Of a DNA stretch of 64,000 bases, positions 63,730 to 64,000 are shown in pieces (position 1 is the stretch's first letter; the number at the start of each line of letters is the position of its first letter). The stretch covers positions 825,379 through 889,378 of the forward strand of contig NZ_VDRC01000001.1 of the NCBI RefSeq assembly GCF_007667425.1, written 5' to 3'. The position numbers and the translations under genes are program-made. Source of the stretch: Microbacterium sp. 1.5R (GTDB lineage: Bacteria; Actinomycetota; Actinomycetes; Actinomycetales; Microbacteriaceae). Under the pieces are notes generated by a model. That model did not search any database, was not told the origin of the DNA, and was given only the letters and a program-made list of their open reading frames with translations.

Positions 63730-64000
63730 TCAGGCGGCCTTCGTCAGCCGCTGGATCTTCAGCGTCTGATTCCGTTCGTGTCGCATCATCATGTAGATGC
63801 TGTACGCCTCCGGGGTCGGATCGACCTCTTGGATGCGTGCTCCGACGTCCTCCGGGAGCTCGAGGAAGAGGCGGCGGGTCGCCGCGAACATGCGGTGGAT
63901 CACGTCGCCGATCTGCGGTGCCAGCTCCGGACCGACCGGGTGGTGCACAAGCCGACGCTTCATATCGAGGTACGCGGCGAAGTACCCGCGCATGGAACGC
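63730..64000 (-). CDS. partial gene of unknown function (5-prime end off window)
   Basis: The visible C-terminal part has about 90 residues. It ends YMMMRHERNQTLKIQRLTKA, with a MKRRLVHHPVGPELAPQIGD segment earlier. No family was recognised. The frame remains open to the right edge, so its start may lie outside; an ATG at 63993 is only a possible one. It is separated from galE by one base, so the two are in one operon. Confidence 0.5.
   Translation of the reverse strand, partial: RSMRGYFAAYLDMKRRLVHHPVGPELAPQIGDVIHRMFAATRRLFLELPEDVGARIQEVDPTPEAYSIYMMMRHERNQTLKIQRLTKAA

Noticed and set aside
37000..64000. Horizontal transfer of the polysaccharide locus
   Set aside because: Codon use and GC look the same as in the ribosomal region, and no integrase, IS element or tRNA boundary was seen. 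It cannot be excluded for older transfers.

Overview
The window is high-GC DNA from an actinobacterium, most probably a member of the Microbacteriaceae close to Microbacterium. The reasons are the strong G/C preference at third codon positions, the RamB-type regulator divergent from isocitrate lyase, the actinobacterial layout of the S10-spc-alpha ribosomal cluster (no rpsD before rpoA), and the abundance of GTG starts. At least a dozen genes have a TANNNT -10 box only 6-8 bases before the start codon, which points to leaderless mRNAs. No rRNA, tRNA, IS element, prophage or CRISPR array was seen.

Region 1 (1-18.9 kb) is core and amino/organic-acid metabolism. It holds a partial gabT divergent from a PucR-type regulator; a TetR regulator downstream of a secreted glucoamylase-like protein with a Gly/His-rich linker; and a glyoxylate-shunt block (ramB divergent from aceA, then aceB). 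After these come an Lrp/AsnC regulator divergent from alanine dehydrogenase, an aspartate-type aminotransferase, a VOC-fold protein, murB with two MaoC-like dehydratase genes, a TauE exporter and an AMP-forming acyl-CoA ligase.

Region 2 (19.0-35.6 kb, all minus strand) is one continuous S10-spc-alpha supercluster of 30 genes from rpsJ to rplQ, with secY, adk, map, a DsbA-like membrane thioredoxin, infA and rpmJ inside it. rpsN and rpsD are missing from the places they hold in other bacteria. Stem-loops sit at both gaps and between rplO and secY. Three ribosomal proteins carry long low-complexity tails: basic on L15, and Ala/Lys/Glu-rich or acidic on L29 and L17.

Region 3 (35.6-36.7 kb) is a non-coding stretch of about 850 bases. 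It holds the rpsJ leader and promoter, then a chain of six perfect hairpins plus a terminator-like stem that looks like an unrecognised structured RNA gene of about 290 nt, then the terminator of a small MT0933-like antitoxin gene.

Region 4 (36.8-64.0 kb) is a surface-polysaccharide locus. It encodes a Tat-type M23 endopeptidase and a lipoprotein, an initiating polyprenyl-phosphate sugar transferase, a DUF4012 protein, a clan-A glycoside hydrolase, three stand-alone glycosyltransferases, two pyruvyl-transferase-family proteins and an ABC exporter whose ATPase is fused to a transmembrane segment and an outer tail. It also encodes UDP-glucose dehydrogenase, UDP-glucose 4-epimerase, three tandem giant GT2-GT4 fusion glycosyltransferases and a membrane-anchored methyltransferase with a long coiled coil. 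Together these suggest lipid-linked assembly of a uronic-acid- and galactose-containing, possibly pyruvylated polymer, exported by an ABC transporter and perhaps length-controlled by the coiled-coil methyltransferase.
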